From G965279355 sp965279355 (GTDB lineage: Bacteria; Pseudomonadota; Alphaproteobacteria; CACIAM-22H2), in contig OZ257155.1 in NCBI GenBank assembly GCA_965279355.1, positions 1,426,001 through 1,490,000 of the forward strand: DNA of 64,000 nt. The letters run 5' to 3'. Below, one piece after another: positions 35,870 to 44,006 of the stretch (positions within the stretch are counted from its first letter, which is position 1; the number at the start of each line of letters is the position of its first letter). The translations under genes were made by a program, and so were the position numbers. The notes below the pieces were generated by a model. It made no database searches, had not been told where the DNA came from, and saw nothing but the letters and a program-made list of their open reading frames with translations.

Positions 35870-36280
35870 TCAGACGCGGCGGCGCTTGGGCGGGCGGCAG
35901 CCGTTATGCGGGATCGGCGTCACGTCGCGGATCGACGTCACCTGAAAGCCGACCGACTGCAGCGCGCGAAGAGCGGACTCACGGCCGGCGCCGGGACCCT
36001 TGACCTCGATCTCGAGCGTGCGGACGCCGTGTTCCATCGCCTTCTTACCGGCGTCTTCGGCAGCCATCTGCGCCGCGTACGGCGTCGACTTGCGGGAGCC
36101 CTTGAAGCCCTGCGTACCGGCCGACGACCAGGCGATCGTATTGCCCTGCGCGTCGGTGATGGTGATCATCGTGTTGTTGAACGTCGAGTTCACATGGGCA
36201 ACGCCCGACGTGATGTTCTTGCGCTCGCGGCGCTTGCGGGGCGCGGACGCCGCGGCAGCGGAAGCTTGCTGTTTCGCCAT
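35870..36280 (-). CDS. rpsK: 30S ribosomal protein S11
   Basis: The protein (136 aa) carries GVAHVNSTFNNTMITITDAQ, KGSRKSTPYAAQMAAE and the C-terminal VTPIPHNGCRPPKRRRV. The N-terminal alanine/lysine stretch before KNITSG is a little longer than in E. coli. S11 forms part of the platform near the 3' end of 16S rRNA. It starts 24 bases after rpsM. Confidence 0.98.
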   Translation of the reverse strand: MAKQQASAAAASAPRKRRERKNITSGVAHVNSTFNNTMITITDAQGNTIAWSSAGTQGFKGSRKSTPYAAQMAAEDAGKKAMEHGVRTLEIEVKGPGAGRESALRALQSVGFQVTSIRDVTPIPHNGCRPPKRRRV

Positions 36281-36304
36281 TGGGATACGGTCCTAACTTC
36301 TTGA

Positions 36305-36685
36305 TTACTTGCGGGTGGCGATTTTCTTGCCGGCGATCGGACGCGCCTTGCCTTTGCGCGTGCGCGCATTGGTGTGCGTGCGCTGGCCGCGGACCGGCAG
36401 GCCCTTACGGTGACGCAGGCCGCGATAGCAGCCGAGGTCCATCAGCCGCTTGATGTTCATCGCGATCTCGCGACGCAGATCACCTTCGACGTGATAGTCA
36501 CGGTCGATGATCTCGCGGATCTGGAGAACTTCGGCATCGCTCAGCTGATTGACGCGCTTGGGGGCAGGAATGGCGACCTTGGTGCAAATCTCTTTCGCCT
36601 TGGCCGGGCCGATTCCATAGATGTAGGTGAGCGCGATAACGACGCGCTTATTGGTCGGAAGATTGACGCCAGCAATACGCGCCAC
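36305..36685 (-). CDS. rpsM: 30S ribosomal protein S13
   Basis: The GTG at 36685 is the start: AGGAG lies 7 bases upstream and the protein then begins VARIAGVNLPTNKRVVIALT, the S13 N-terminus (126 aa). YIYGIGPAKAKEIC and GLRHRKGLPVRGQRTHTNAR are conserved. S13 contacts the 50S subunit and the P-site tRNA. It heads the rpsM-rpsK-rpoA-rplQ transcript from its own promoter. Confidence 0.97.
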   Translation of the reverse strand: MARIAGVNLPTNKRVVIALTYIYGIGPAKAKEICTKVAIPAPKRVNQLSDAEVLQIREIIDRDYHVEGDLRREIAMNIKRLMDLGCYRGLRHRKGLPVRGQRTHTNARTRKGKARPIAGKKIATRK

Positions 36686-36806
36686 GCGAACTCTCCTGCA
36701 GGTCAGACGCGAGGCAAACCGCCTCGCACGGTTGAGCCGCAAACACCCGGTCCGCATTGCAGACCACCCGTTCACGACCCTTTAATAAGAATGCTCACGG
36801 CAATAG

Positions 36807-36829
36807 CCGGACCACTCGACATGGTCCGG
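36807..36829 (-). promoter_or_regulatory. Leader hairpin upstream of rpsM
   Basis: CCGGACCA (36807-36814) pairs perfectly with TGGTCCGG (36822-36829) around a 7-base loop. It lies in the leader of about 157 bases between the rpsM promoter and the GTG. In E. coli the equivalent leader is bound by S4; rpsD is absent from this transcript, so any regulator is unknown. Confidence 0.5.
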
Positions 36830-36848
36830 ACTCCGCCGAGAGGCGCGG

Positions 36849-36876
36849 ATTATAGTCAGCAGCCCCTCCGAGTCAA
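36849..36876 (-). promoter_or_regulatory. Sigma-70 promoter of rpsM-rpsK-rpoA-rplQ
   Basis: On the minus strand TTGACT (36871-36876) and a perfect TATAAT (36849-36854) are separated by 16 bases. Predicted start is near 36842. It lies in the 337-base gap between adk and rpsM. Confidence 0.85.
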
Positions 36877-36913
36877 CGCCGGAAATGGGCCCTTAAGTCC
36901 TTGTCAAGGCGCA

Positions 36914-36995
36914 GTTTTCAGACGGAGCAGGATGCCACAGCCTCCTGGGCCGCCTTTTTCGGCGGCATCCGGCGGTGCCTGGGAATCCTGAAAAC
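36914..36995. repeat. Nested inverted repeat between adk and the rpsM promoter
   Basis: Outer arms GTTTTCAG (36914-36921) and CTGAAAAC (36988-36995) enclose an inner hairpin GCCGCC/GGCGGC (36949-36954 with 36961-36966). No U-run follows either stem on the minus strand, so it is not a standard terminator for adk. It may be a small repeat element or a folded mRNA end. Nothing else is evident in 36877-37022. Confidence 0.4.
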
Positions 36996-37022
36996 GGCGC
37001 CCTCAGGGAGCCGATTTTAGCT

Positions 37023-37676
37023 CTATTTTTTTCCGCCGAGGATACCCGCCAGCGCCTTTGTCACGTCGTCGATGTCGGCCATGCCATCGATCGACTGCAG
37101 CCGCCCAGTCTTGCGGTAGTACGGAAGGATCGGCGCGGTCTGAGCGTGATAGGCATCGAGCCTGGTCTTCACCGTTTCCGCGTTGTCGTCCTTGCGGCGG
37201 GTGAAATCGGTCGAGCCGCACTTGTCGCAGATGCCGTCCTTGGCCGGCTTCTGGAACTTGTCGTGATAGCCCTGCCCGCACTTTGCGCAGGTGTAACGGC
37301 CGGCGATGCGCTCGACGAGCGCCGCGTCATCGACCTTCATCTCGATCACGTAGTCGAGCTTGAGGCTCTTGTCCGTGAGCATGGTGTCGAGCGCTTCGGC
37401 CTGGGCCGTCGTGCGCGGGAAACCGTCGAGAATGAAGCCCTTCTTGGCATCCGGCTGATCGATGCGCTCTGAGATCAGGGCGATAACCAGATCGTCCGGT
37501 ACCAGCTGGCCGGCTTCCATGATCGCCTTGGCCTTGCGGCCGAGGTCGCTGCCGGCAGCCACTGCCGCGCGCAACATGTCACCGGTTGAAAGCTGGACCA
37601 GGCCGTACTGCGTCTCCAGACGCTTGGCCTGCGTTCCCTTACCGGCCCCAGGAGGGCCAAGCAGCACGATATTCAT
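37023..37676 (-). CDS. adk: Adenylate kinase
   Basis: The 217-residue enzyme has the P-loop LGPPGAGKGTQAKRL, the AMP-binding STGDMLR and LDGFPRTTAQAE regions, and a long lid with a four-cysteine zinc site (C130, C133, C150, C153). It interconverts ATP plus AMP with two ADP. The zinc-type lid differs from the E. coli lid. It follows secY by 24 bases, the usual alphaproteobacterial order. Confidence 0.98.
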   Translation of the reverse strand: MNIVLLGPPGAGKGTQAKRLETQYGLVQLSTGDMLRAAVAAGSDLGRKAKAIMEAGQLVPDDLVIALISERIDQPDAKKGFILDGFPRTTAQAEALDTMLTDKSLKLDYVIEMKVDDAALVERIAGRYTCAKCGQGYHDKFQKPAKDGICDKCGSTDFTRRKDDNAETVKTRLDAYHAQTAPILPYYRKTGRLQSIDGMADIDDVTKALAGILGGKK

Positions 37677-37700
37677 TGGCCTTTGCCCCCCGCGGTTTTG

Positions 37701-39044
37701 TCAGCCGCGGCGACCGCGCAGCTTGGTCTTCTTGATCAGTCCTTCGTACTGATGTGCCAGCAAGTGTGAATGAACCTGGGCCACCGTGTCCATAGTGACG
37801 CTCACCACGATCAGGAGGCTCGTCCCACCAAAATAGAACGGCACGGAATACTGCGAGATCAGGATTTCCGGAAGCACGCAGATCACGGCCAGGTAGGCGG
37901 CGCCCAGCACCGTAAGGCGAGTCAGCACATGGTCCAGATAATCGGCCGTGTTCTTGCCGGGACGGATGCCCGGAACGAAGCCGCCGTATTTCTTCAGGTT
38001 TTCCGCCGTCTCCTGCGGATTGAAGACAATCGCCGTGTAGAAGAACGCGAAAAACACAATCATCGTCACGTACATGACGATGTAGAGCGGCTGGCCGTGG
38101 CCGAGCCATGCGGTGATCTGGCTCAGCCATTCCGGACCCTGACCGGCGGTGAAGCTGGCGACGGTCAGCGGCAGCAGCAGCAGCGAACTCGCGAAGATCG
38201 GCGGAATGACGCCGGCGGTGTTGAGCTTCAGCGGCATATGCGACGATTCGCCGCCGAACATCTTGTTGCCGACCTGCCGTTTTGGATACTGCACCACGAT
38301 ACGCCGCTGCGCGCGCTCGAAGAACACCATCACCATGATCGTGCCGACCGCCATGATCAGCAGCAGGACGATGAAGATCATCGACAGTGCGCCCGTGCGG
38401 CCAAGTTCGAGTGTCGCCACCAGAGCGGATGGGAGATTGGCGACGATGCCGGCGAAGATGATGAGCGAGGTGCCGTTGCCGACGCCGCGCGCGGTAATCT
38501 GCTCGCCAAGCCACATCAGGAACATCGTGCCGCCGGTCAGCGTGATGACTGTCGTTACGCGGAAGAACAGGCCGGGATCGATGACCGCGGCGCCGGAGGA
38601 TCCGCGCATGCCCTCAAGGCCGACGGCGATGCCGAAGGCCTGGAACGCGGCGAGGATCACCGTGCCATAGCGCGTGTACTGATTGATCTTCTTGCGACCC
38701 GCCTCGCCTTCCTTCTTGAGCTGCTCAAGATGCGGCGATACGGCGGTCATCAGCTGCATGATGATCGACGCCGAGATGTACGGCATGATGTTGAGGGCGA
38801 AAATCGTCATGCGCCCGAGGGCGCCGCCCGAGAACATGTCGAACATGCCAAGGATGCCGCCCTGCTGCTGGCGGAAAAGCTCCGCCAAAACGGTCGGGTC
38901 GATGCCGGGGATCGGGATGTACGTCCCAAGGCGATAGATCACAAGCGCGCCCAGTGTGAACCAGATGCGCTTCTTCAGCTCGGTCGCCTTCGAAAAGGCG
39001 CCGAGATTAATGCTGCTCGCGAGCTGTTCTGCGGCTGACGCCAT
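37701..39044 (-). CDS. secY: Protein translocase subunit SecY
   Basis: The 447-residue protein has ten membrane segments. KKRIWFTLGALVIYRLGTYIP opens the first, the plug region GGALGRMTIFALNIMPYISA follows, and VVQYPKRQVGNKMFGG and the KNTADYLDHVLTRLT loop are conserved. It is the channel of the Sec translocon in the inner membrane. It ends the spc segment, 47 bases after rplO. Confidence 0.98.
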   Translation of the reverse strand: MASAAEQLASSINLGAFSKATELKKRIWFTLGALVIYRLGTYIPIPGIDPTVLAELFRQQQGGILGMFDMFSGGALGRMTIFALNIMPYISASIIMQLMTAVSPHLEQLKKEGEAGRKKINQYTRYGTVILAAFQAFGIAVGLEGMRGSSGAAVIDPGLFFRVTTVITLTGGTMFLMWLGEQITARGVGNGTSLIIFAGIVANLPSALVATLELGRTGALSMIFIVLLLIMAVGTIMVMVFFERAQRRIVVQYPKRQVGNKMFGGESSHMPLKLNTAGVIPPIFASSLLLLPLTVASFTAGQGPEWLSQITAWLGHGQPLYIVMYVTMIVFFAFFYTAIVFNPQETAENLKKYGGFVPGIRPGKNTADYLDHVLTRLTVLGAAYLAVICVLPEILISQYSVPFYFGGTSLLIVVSVTMDTVAQVHSHLLAHQYEGLIKKTKLRGRRG

Positions 39045-39091
39045 GTCGGCTCCTAAAAGTCAGGCCGGACGCGGCTATTACCTCGTCGACC

Positions 39092-39718
39092 TCAGGCCTG
39101 CGCCTCGGGGGCGGCCTTCTTTTCCTTCTTCGCAGGCTTTTCGGCGGCAGGCTCTTCAGCCTTGGCAGCCGGCGCCGGCTTCGCGTCCTTGGCCTTGCGC
39201 TTGGCGCGGCGGGCCTGCTTGGCTTCGATATCCTTCGTCACGCTGTCGCGTACGAACTGGATGAAGGTCACCTTGCCGCCGGCCTTCTCGATCGCCTCGA
39301 CGGCGGACTTGGACGCGCCGGCGACTTCGATGGAGATCTTGGCCTTGAATTCGTTCTTGCCGTCGCCGAGCAGACGGATGCCGTCGCGCTCGCGGCGGAT
39401 CACGCCGGCCGCGGCCAGCGACTTGCCGGTGATCATCTCGCTGCCGCCCAGCTTGCCGCCATCGACGGCCTTCTGCAGGTCGGCGAGGTTCAGCTCCTGG
39501 AAATCGCGGCGGAAGATGTTGTTGAAGCCGCGCTTGGGAATACGGCGATGCAGCGGTGTCTGGCCGCCTTCAAAGCCGTTCAGCGCCACGCCGGAGCGCG
39601 CGGTCTGGCCCTTGCCGCCGCGGCCCGACGTCTTGCCGAGGCCGGAGCCGATACCACGACCGAGCCGCTTGCGCGGGCGACGGGCGGACGGATTGTCGCG
39701 AATTTCGTTGAGCTTCAT
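39092..39718 (-). CDS. rplO: 50S ribosomal protein L15
   Basis: L15 features are MKLNEIRDNPSARRPRKRLG, RGIGSGLGKTSGRGGKGQTA and FEGGQTPLHRRIPKRGF. After about residue 155 comes a lysine/alanine-rich tail of some 50 residues (AKRKAKDAKPAPAAKAEEPA), which makes it longer (208 aa) than most L15 proteins; such tails are common in high-GC Alphaproteobacteria. L15 is a late-assembly 23S rRNA-binding protein. Confidence 0.97.
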   Translation of the reverse strand: MKLNEIRDNPSARRPRKRLGRGIGSGLGKTSGRGGKGQTARSGVALNGFEGGQTPLHRRIPKRGFNNIFRRDFQELNLADLQKAVDGGKLGGSEMITGKSLAAAGVIRRERDGIRLLGDGKNEFKAKISIEVAGASKSAVEAIEKAGGKVTFIQFVRDSVTKDIEAKQARRAKRKAKDAKPAPAAKAEEPAAEKPAKKEKKAAPEAQA

Positions 39719-39751
39719 GTGCTGTCTTCCAGTTCTGCGTCGCGGAGGGCC

Positions 39752-39952
39752 TTAAGCCTGCTCCTCGACTTCAATAAGGTGCCGCACCTTCGTGATCATT
39801 CCGCGCACCGACGGCGTGTCCTCAAGGACGCGCGAGCGATGCAGCTTGTTGAGGCCAAGGCCAACCAGCGTCGCAAGCTGATCCTGCGTGCGGCCTATCG
39901 GGCTGCCCTTCTGCGTGACCTTGACGGTCTTGCCCTTTTTCTTGTCGCTCAT
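39752..39952 (-). CDS. rpmD: 50S ribosomal protein L30
   Basis: The 66-residue product has the L30 pattern VKVTQKGSPIGRTQDQLATL and GLGLNKLHRSRVLEDTPSVR. Size and position between rpsE and rplO are standard. It is 22 bases after rpsE and 33 bases before rplO. Confidence 0.97.
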   Translation of the reverse strand: MSDKKKGKTVKVTQKGSPIGRTQDQLATLVGLGLNKLHRSRVLEDTPSVRGMITKVRHLIEVEEQA

Positions 39953-39974
39953 GGTCTAACTCCTGGTCGGGCGA

Positions 39975-40568
39975 CTATTCGCGGGCTGCCGCGCCGGCCG
40001 CATCGGCCTCGCGACGACCGAGAAGGTCACCGATCTTCTTGCCACGACGCGACGCCACCGAACGCGGGCTCGAGATGCTGTTCAGGGCATCGAACGTCGC
40101 CTTGATCATGTTATGCGGGTTGGACGAGCCAATCGACTTCGCCACCACATCCTGCAGGCCGAGGCTTTCGAAAATGGCGCGCATCGGGCCGCCGGCGATG
40201 ATGCCCGTACCTGCCTTCGCGGCGCGAATCACGACCTTGCCGGCGCCATAGCGGCCGCGCACATCATGATGGATCGTGCGGCCTTCGCGCAGCGGAATGC
40301 GCTTCATCGCGCGCTTGGCGGATTCGGTTGCCTTGCGGATGGCTTCGGGAACTTCCTTCGCCTTGCCGGTGCCGTAGCCCGCGCGGCCCTTGCCGTCGCC
40401 GACAACAACCACTGCGGCGAAACCGAAGCGGCGGCCACCCTTAACAACCTTGGCAACGCGGTTGATGCTGACGAGCTTCTCAACCAGATCGCTCTCTTCG
40501 CGATTGTCGCCGCCGCCTTCGCGCCGACGTCCGCGTCCACCGCCACCTTGACCTTCGTTACGTGCCAT
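39975..40568 (-). CDS. rpsE: 30S ribosomal protein S5
   Basis: From the ATG at 40568 the product is 197 aa: a glycine/arginine-rich N-terminus (MARNEGQGGGGRGRRREGG), then LVEKLVSINRVAKVVKGGRR and FAAVVVVGDGKGRAGYGTGK, the S5 fold. The frame is open 34 codons further upstream, but that part is only the rplR-rpsE spacer and the end of rplR. S5 contributes to decoding accuracy. Confidence 0.97.
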   Translation of the reverse strand: MARNEGQGGGGRGRRREGGGDNREESDLVEKLVSINRVAKVVKGGRRFGFAAVVVVGDGKGRAGYGTGKAKEVPEAIRKATESAKRAMKRIPLREGRTIHHDVRGRYGAGKVVIRAAKAGTGIIAGGPMRAIFESLGLQDVVAKSIGSSNPHNMIKATFDALNSISSPRSVASRRGKKIGDLLGRREADAAGAAARE

Positions 40569-40596
40569 CGTCAAAAATCTCCAGTATGCGTGCGGC

Positions 40597-40959
40597 TCAG
40601 AAGTCGAGCCCGCCCTCGCGGGCGGCGTCGGCCAGGGCCTTGATGCGGCCGTGATAGATATGGCCGCCACGATCGAAAACGACGGTCGTAATACCGGCCT
40701 TCTTCGCCCGCTCGGCGATCAGCTTGCCGACTTCCTTGGCGGCGCCGACATTTCCACCGTTCTTCAGGCTGCCCTTCAGGTCGGTATCCAGGCTCGACGC
40801 GGCCGCCAGGGTGACGCCCTTCGTGTCATCGATGATCTGGGCATAGATATGCTTCGACGACCGGAACACCGTGAGGCGCAGGCGACCGATCGAATTCTTG
40901 CGGAGAGCCAGGCGCTGACGCTGCTGGCGGCGCTCGAAAAGTTGGGTTGATGTGAGCAT
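40597..40959 (-). CDS. rplR: 50S ribosomal protein L18
   Basis: The 120-residue protein shows RLRLTVFRSSKHIYAQIIDD and FDRGGHIYHGRIKALADAAR, both diagnostic of L18, which binds 5S rRNA. It starts 6 bases after rplF. Confidence 0.98.
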   Translation of the reverse strand: MLTSTQLFERRQQRQRLALRKNSIGRLRLTVFRSSKHIYAQIIDDTKGVTLAAASSLDTDLKGSLKNGGNVGAAKEVGKLIAERAKKAGITTVVFDRGGHIYHGRIKALADAAREGGLDF

Positions 40960-40965
40960 GGGGCC

Positions 40966-41502
40966 CTACTTCTTCTTGCCTTCCTTGCGGCGGATCTTTT
41001 CGAAATCGTACTTGATGCCCTTGCCCTTGTAAGGCTCGGGCTTCCGCATCGCACGGATTTCGGCGGCCACCTGGCCAACTTTCTGACTGTCCGAACCCGT
41101 GATCGCGATCGTGGTCTGCTTTTCGCCGACCTTGATCGCGATCCCTTCGGGGATCGGATACTTGATGTCGTGGCTGTAACCGAGCTGCAGGTTGAGGTTC
41201 TTCCCCTCAAGCTGCGCGCGATAGCCGACGCCGTTGATCTCGAGGTTCGTCGTGAAGCCGGCGGAGACGCCCTTCACGCTGGTCGAGATCAGCGCGCGCG
41301 CCGTGCCCCACAGGGCGCGGGCGCGCTTGCTCTGGTCGCGCGGGGTCACCGTGACCTTGTTGTCGGCAACCGCGATGCTGACATCGGTCGGCAGCGTGTA
41401 GGACTGCTTGCCGAGCTTGCCGGCAATCGTCACGGTCTGACCGACGACGGCAACATTGACGCCGTTCGGGATCGCAACCGGGTTCTTTCCAATACGTGAC
41501 AT
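40966..41502 (-). CDS. rplF: 50S ribosomal protein L6
   Basis: The product is 178 aa. MSRIGKNPVAIPNGV, GVSAGFTTNLEINGVGYRAQ and the C-terminal RKPEPYKGKGIKY are the L6 signatures. L6 lies near the GTPase centre of the large subunit. It is 24 bases after rpsH. Confidence 0.98.
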   Translation of the reverse strand: MSRIGKNPVAIPNGVNVAVVGQTVTIAGKLGKQSYTLPTDVSIAVADNKVTVTPRDQSKRARALWGTARALISTSVKGVSAGFTTNLEINGVGYRAQLEGKNLNLQLGYSHDIKYPIPEGIAIKVGEKQTTIAITGSDSQKVGQVAAEIRAMRKPEPYKGKGIKYDFEKIRRKEGKKK

Positions 41503-41526
41503 AGATCGTTCTTTCAGAACCTGAGG

Positions 41527-41925
41527 TCAGAACACCTGGCAGAGGACTTCGCCGCCGACATTGGCAGCGCGGGCCTCGGTATCAGACATCACACCGCGGG
41601 GCGTCGAAAGAATGGCGATGCCGAGACCGCCATAAACCTTCGGCAGATCCGCGATCTTGGAGTAGACGCGGCGACCGGGCTTGGAGACACGGGTGATCTC
41701 CTTAATAACCGGGGTACCTTCGTCGTACTTCAACTCGATGCTGAACAGCGGAATACCTGTCCGCAGTTCCGACCACGAGAAGCCGCGGATGTAACCTTCA
41801 CGCTGCAGCACTTCCAGCACGCTCTTGCGGAGCTTCGACGCCGGACAATCGACGGCACGCGCACCAACTGATTGGGCATTGCGGATGCGCGTAAGCATAT
41901 CGCCGATGGGATCGCTAATCGCCAT
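41527..41925 (-). CDS. rpsH: 30S ribosomal protein S8
   Basis: The ATG at 41925, with CGGAG upstream, gives 132 aa starting MAISDPIGDMLTRIRNAQSV. The C-terminal ILSTPRGVMSDTEARAANVG matches S8. An in-frame TTG two codons upstream is less likely. In E. coli S8 represses the spc operon by binding its mRNA near rplE. Confidence 0.97.
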   Translation of the reverse strand: MAISDPIGDMLTRIRNAQSVGARAVDCPASKLRKSVLEVLQREGYIRGFSWSELRTGIPLFSIELKYDEGTPVIKEITRVSKPGRRVYSKIADLPKVYGGLGIAILSTPRGVMSDTEARAANVGGEVLCQVF

Positions 41926-41940
41926 ATCCAATAACTCCGT

Positions 41941-42246
41941 TTACCAGCTCGACTTGACCATGCCGGGAATCTGCCCGGTGGAGGCCAATTCACGCAGTGC
42001 GATGCGCGACAGCTTAAACTTGCGATAATTTGCCCGAGGCCGGCCCGTCAGCTCGCAGCGCAGACGGTAACGGTTCGGAGATGAGTTGCGCGGCAGCTCG
42101 GCGAGCTTCAGCTGGGCCGCAAACCTGTCTTCCATGGACAGAGTGCGGTCGCCGGCAATTTCCTTAAGCCGCGCGCGCTTGGGGCCGTACTGCTTGGCCA
42201 GACGGGCACGCCGCTTGTTTTTCTCGATGGAACTCTTCTTTGCCAT
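41941..42246 (-). CDS. rpsN: 30S ribosomal protein S14
   Basis: The product is 101 aa, the long form without zinc cysteines. LPRNSSPNRYRLRCELTGRP and the C-terminal LRELASTGQIPGMVKSSW are conserved. It lies 20 bases after rplE. Confidence 0.98.
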   Translation of the reverse strand: MAKKSSIEKNKRRARLAKQYGPKRARLKEIAGDRTLSMEDRFAAQLKLAELPRNSSPNRYRLRCELTGRPRANYRKFKLSRIALRELASTGQIPGMVKSSW

Positions 42247-42266
42247 AAAGCTCGAACTCCGCCGGT

Positions 42267-42809
42267 TCAGTTCATAAACGGCATGTTGAAACCCTTGAGA
42301 AGCGCCTTCGCCTCGTCATTGGTCTTTGCCGTCGTCACGATGATGATGTCCATGCCCCGAATAGTGTCGATCTTGTCGTAGTTGATTTCGGGGAAAACGA
42401 TCTGTTCTTTGAGGCCCAGCGCGTAATTGCCGCGCCCATCAAAGCTCTTGGCCGACACGCCGCGGAAGTCGCGGACGCGGGGAAGCGCGATGGTGACCAG
42501 GCGATCCAGAAATTCGTACATGCGGGTGCCGCGCAGCGTGACCTTCACACCGATCGGCAGGCCCTTGCGCAGCTTGAAGTTGGCGATCGCCTTCTTCGAG
42601 CGAACCATCTGGGGCTTCTGGCCGGAAATCGCCGTCAGGTCGGCGATCGCCGCATCCATCTTCTTGATGTCGGATGTCGTTTCGCCCACGCCCATGTTGA
42701 TGATGATCTTTTCCAGCTTCGGAACCTGCATGTGGTTCTTGTAACTGAACTGCTTCATCAGCTCAGGCTTGACGGTCGTGTTGTAGGATTCTTGCAGACG
42801 CGTTGCCAT
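42267..42809 (-). CDS. rplE: 50S ribosomal protein L5
   Basis: From the ATG at 42809 the protein has 180 aa. VPKLEKIIINMGVGETTSD and MDIIIVTTAKTNDEAKALLK are L5 features. A GGTGAG sequence precedes this ATG; a GTG at 42818 overlapping the rplX stop is an alternative start with no ribosome-binding site. L5 binds 5S rRNA and contacts P-site tRNA. Confidence 0.97.
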   Translation of the reverse strand: MATRLQESYNTTVKPELMKQFSYKNHMQVPKLEKIIINMGVGETTSDIKKMDAAIADLTAISGQKPQMVRSKKAIANFKLRKGLPIGVKVTLRGTRMYEFLDRLVTIALPRVRDFRGVSAKSFDGRGNYALGLKEQIVFPEINYDKIDTIRGMDIIIVTTAKTNDEAKALLKGFNMPFMN

Positions 42810-42814
42810 GGCGC

Positions 42815-43144
42815 TCACCGATCAATGATTTCGCCGGACCGCAGGGCGAAACGCACCTTGCGATCATCGACGGTTTTGTAGCCAACGCGGGTCGGCTTAC
42901 GGTCTTTGGGGTCGATCAGGGAAACGTTCGACGCGTGGATCGGGCCTTCCTTCTCCACGATGCCGCCGGCCTGGCCGGCGCCCGGACGGGTATGCCGCTT
43001 GACCATGTTCACGCCCTGCACGAGCACGCGGTTCTCGGTCGGGAACACGCGGAGCACGTCGCCGGACTTACCCTTGTCGCGACCAGTGATCACGACGACA
43101 GTGTCGCCCTTGCGGATCTTCATCTTGATGCGTTCGGCTTCCAT
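42815..43144 (-). CDS. rplX: 50S ribosomal protein L24
   Basis: The 109-residue product contains MKIRKGDTVVVITGRDKGKS and VNMVKRHTRPGAGQAGGIVE, an L24 KOW-type fold. The ATG at 43144, which overlaps the rplN stop and follows GAGGTG by 5 bases, is preferred; it adds eight residues before the usual MKIRKG start. L24 starts 50S assembly. Confidence 0.95.
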   Translation of the reverse strand: MEAERIKMKIRKGDTVVVITGRDKGKSGDVLRVFPTENRVLVQGVNMVKRHTRPGAGQAGGIVEKEGPIHASNVSLIDPKDRKPTRVGYKTVDDRKVRFALRSGEIIDR

Positions 43145-43512
43145 CACAGCACCTCGGGTGCCAGGCTGATGATCTTCATGTAGCCCTTAGAGCGCAGTTC
43201 GCGCGTCACGGGCCCGAAGATGCGTGTCCCGATCGGCTCACCTTCCTTGGAGATGAGCACGGCGGCGTTGCGGTCGAAGCGTAGCGTCGAGCCATCGTTG
43301 CGGCGGATGGCGAAGCGGGTCCGCACGATCACCGCCTGGTGAACGTCGCCCTTCTTCACGCGGCCGCGCGGAATCGCTTCCTTGACCGACACGACAATCA
43401 CGTCGCCGATCGAAGCCGTCTTTCGTTTGGAGCCACCGAGAACCTTTACGCACTGCACGCGGCGTGCGCCGGAGTTATCGGCGACCTCCAGATTGGATTG
43501 CATCTGGATCAT
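43144..43512 (-). CDS. rplN: 50S ribosomal protein L14
   Basis: The 122-residue product has MIQMQSNLEVADNSGARRV and RFDRNAAVLISKEGEPIGTR, the L14 signature. It lies 15 bases after rpsQ and overlaps rplX. Confidence 0.98.
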   Translation of the reverse strand: MIQMQSNLEVADNSGARRVQCVKVLGGSKRKTASIGDVIVVSVKEAIPRGRVKKGDVHQAVIVRTRFAIRRNDGSTLRFDRNAAVLISKEGEPIGTRIFGPVTRELRSKGYMKIISLAPEVL

Positions 43513-43527
43513 TTACGTCGTCCTTCC

Positions 43528-43776
43528 TCAGGCCTTCGCCGCGGCTTCGCCGGCCAGGACTTCCCAGCGCTTGCGCTTGGAAATCGGACGGCACTCACGG
43601 ATGGCGACCCGGTCGCCAACCTTCACTTTGTTCGTCTCATCGTGCGCCAGGTACTTTTCCGAGCGGGTGATGAATTTTTTGTACTGGGGATGCATGAAAC
43701 GGCGATCGACCTTGACCGTCACGGTCTTCTCGGTCGCGTCGCTCACGACAACTCCTTGCAGGACACGCCTCGGCAT
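43528..43776 (-). CDS. rpsQ: 30S ribosomal protein S17
   Basis: The ATG at 43776 (82 aa) follows GAAGGA and gives MPRRVLQGVVVSDATEKTVT with FMHPQYKKFITRSEKY, as expected for S17. An open frame continues 23 codons upstream through the spacer into the end of rpmC but is not conserved. Confidence 0.97.
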   Translation of the reverse strand: MPRRVLQGVVVSDATEKTVTVKVDRRFMHPQYKKFITRSEKYLAHDETNKVKVGDRVAIRECRPISKRKRWEVLAGEAAAKA

Positions 43777-43795
43777 GACTTTTCCTTCGTCCTTC

Positions 43796-44002
43796 TTACT
43801 TGGCGGCCGGCGCAGAACGAACGCGCTCGCCGAGGATGGTCTCAATGCGCGCGATGTCCTTGCGGACGACGCGCACGCGGGCGGTGTTCTCGAGCTGGCC
43901 GCTCGATTTCTGAAAGCGCAGGTTGAACTGCTCTTTCTTGAGGTCGGAAAGCTGTGTCTTCAGCTCGTCCGGCGTCTTGGTGCGGAGGTCGGTTACCTTC
44001 AT
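43796..44002 (-). CDS. rpmC: 50S ribosomal protein L29
   Basis: The 68-residue helical protein reads MKVTDLRTKTPDELKTQLSD and NLRFQKSSGQLENTARVRVV, matching L29, which lies at the tunnel exit. It is 4 bases after rplP. Confidence 0.98.
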   Translation of the reverse strand: MKVTDLRTKTPDELKTQLSDLKKEQFNLRFQKSSGQLENTARVRVVRKDIARIETILGERVRSAPAAK

Positions 44003-44006
44003 GGAC

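Noticed and set aside
34747..36685. Search for rpsD and for rpmJ/infA in the ribosomal block
   Set aside because: None is present between rpsK and rpoA or after secY; this is the usual alphaproteobacterial layout and not a deletion.
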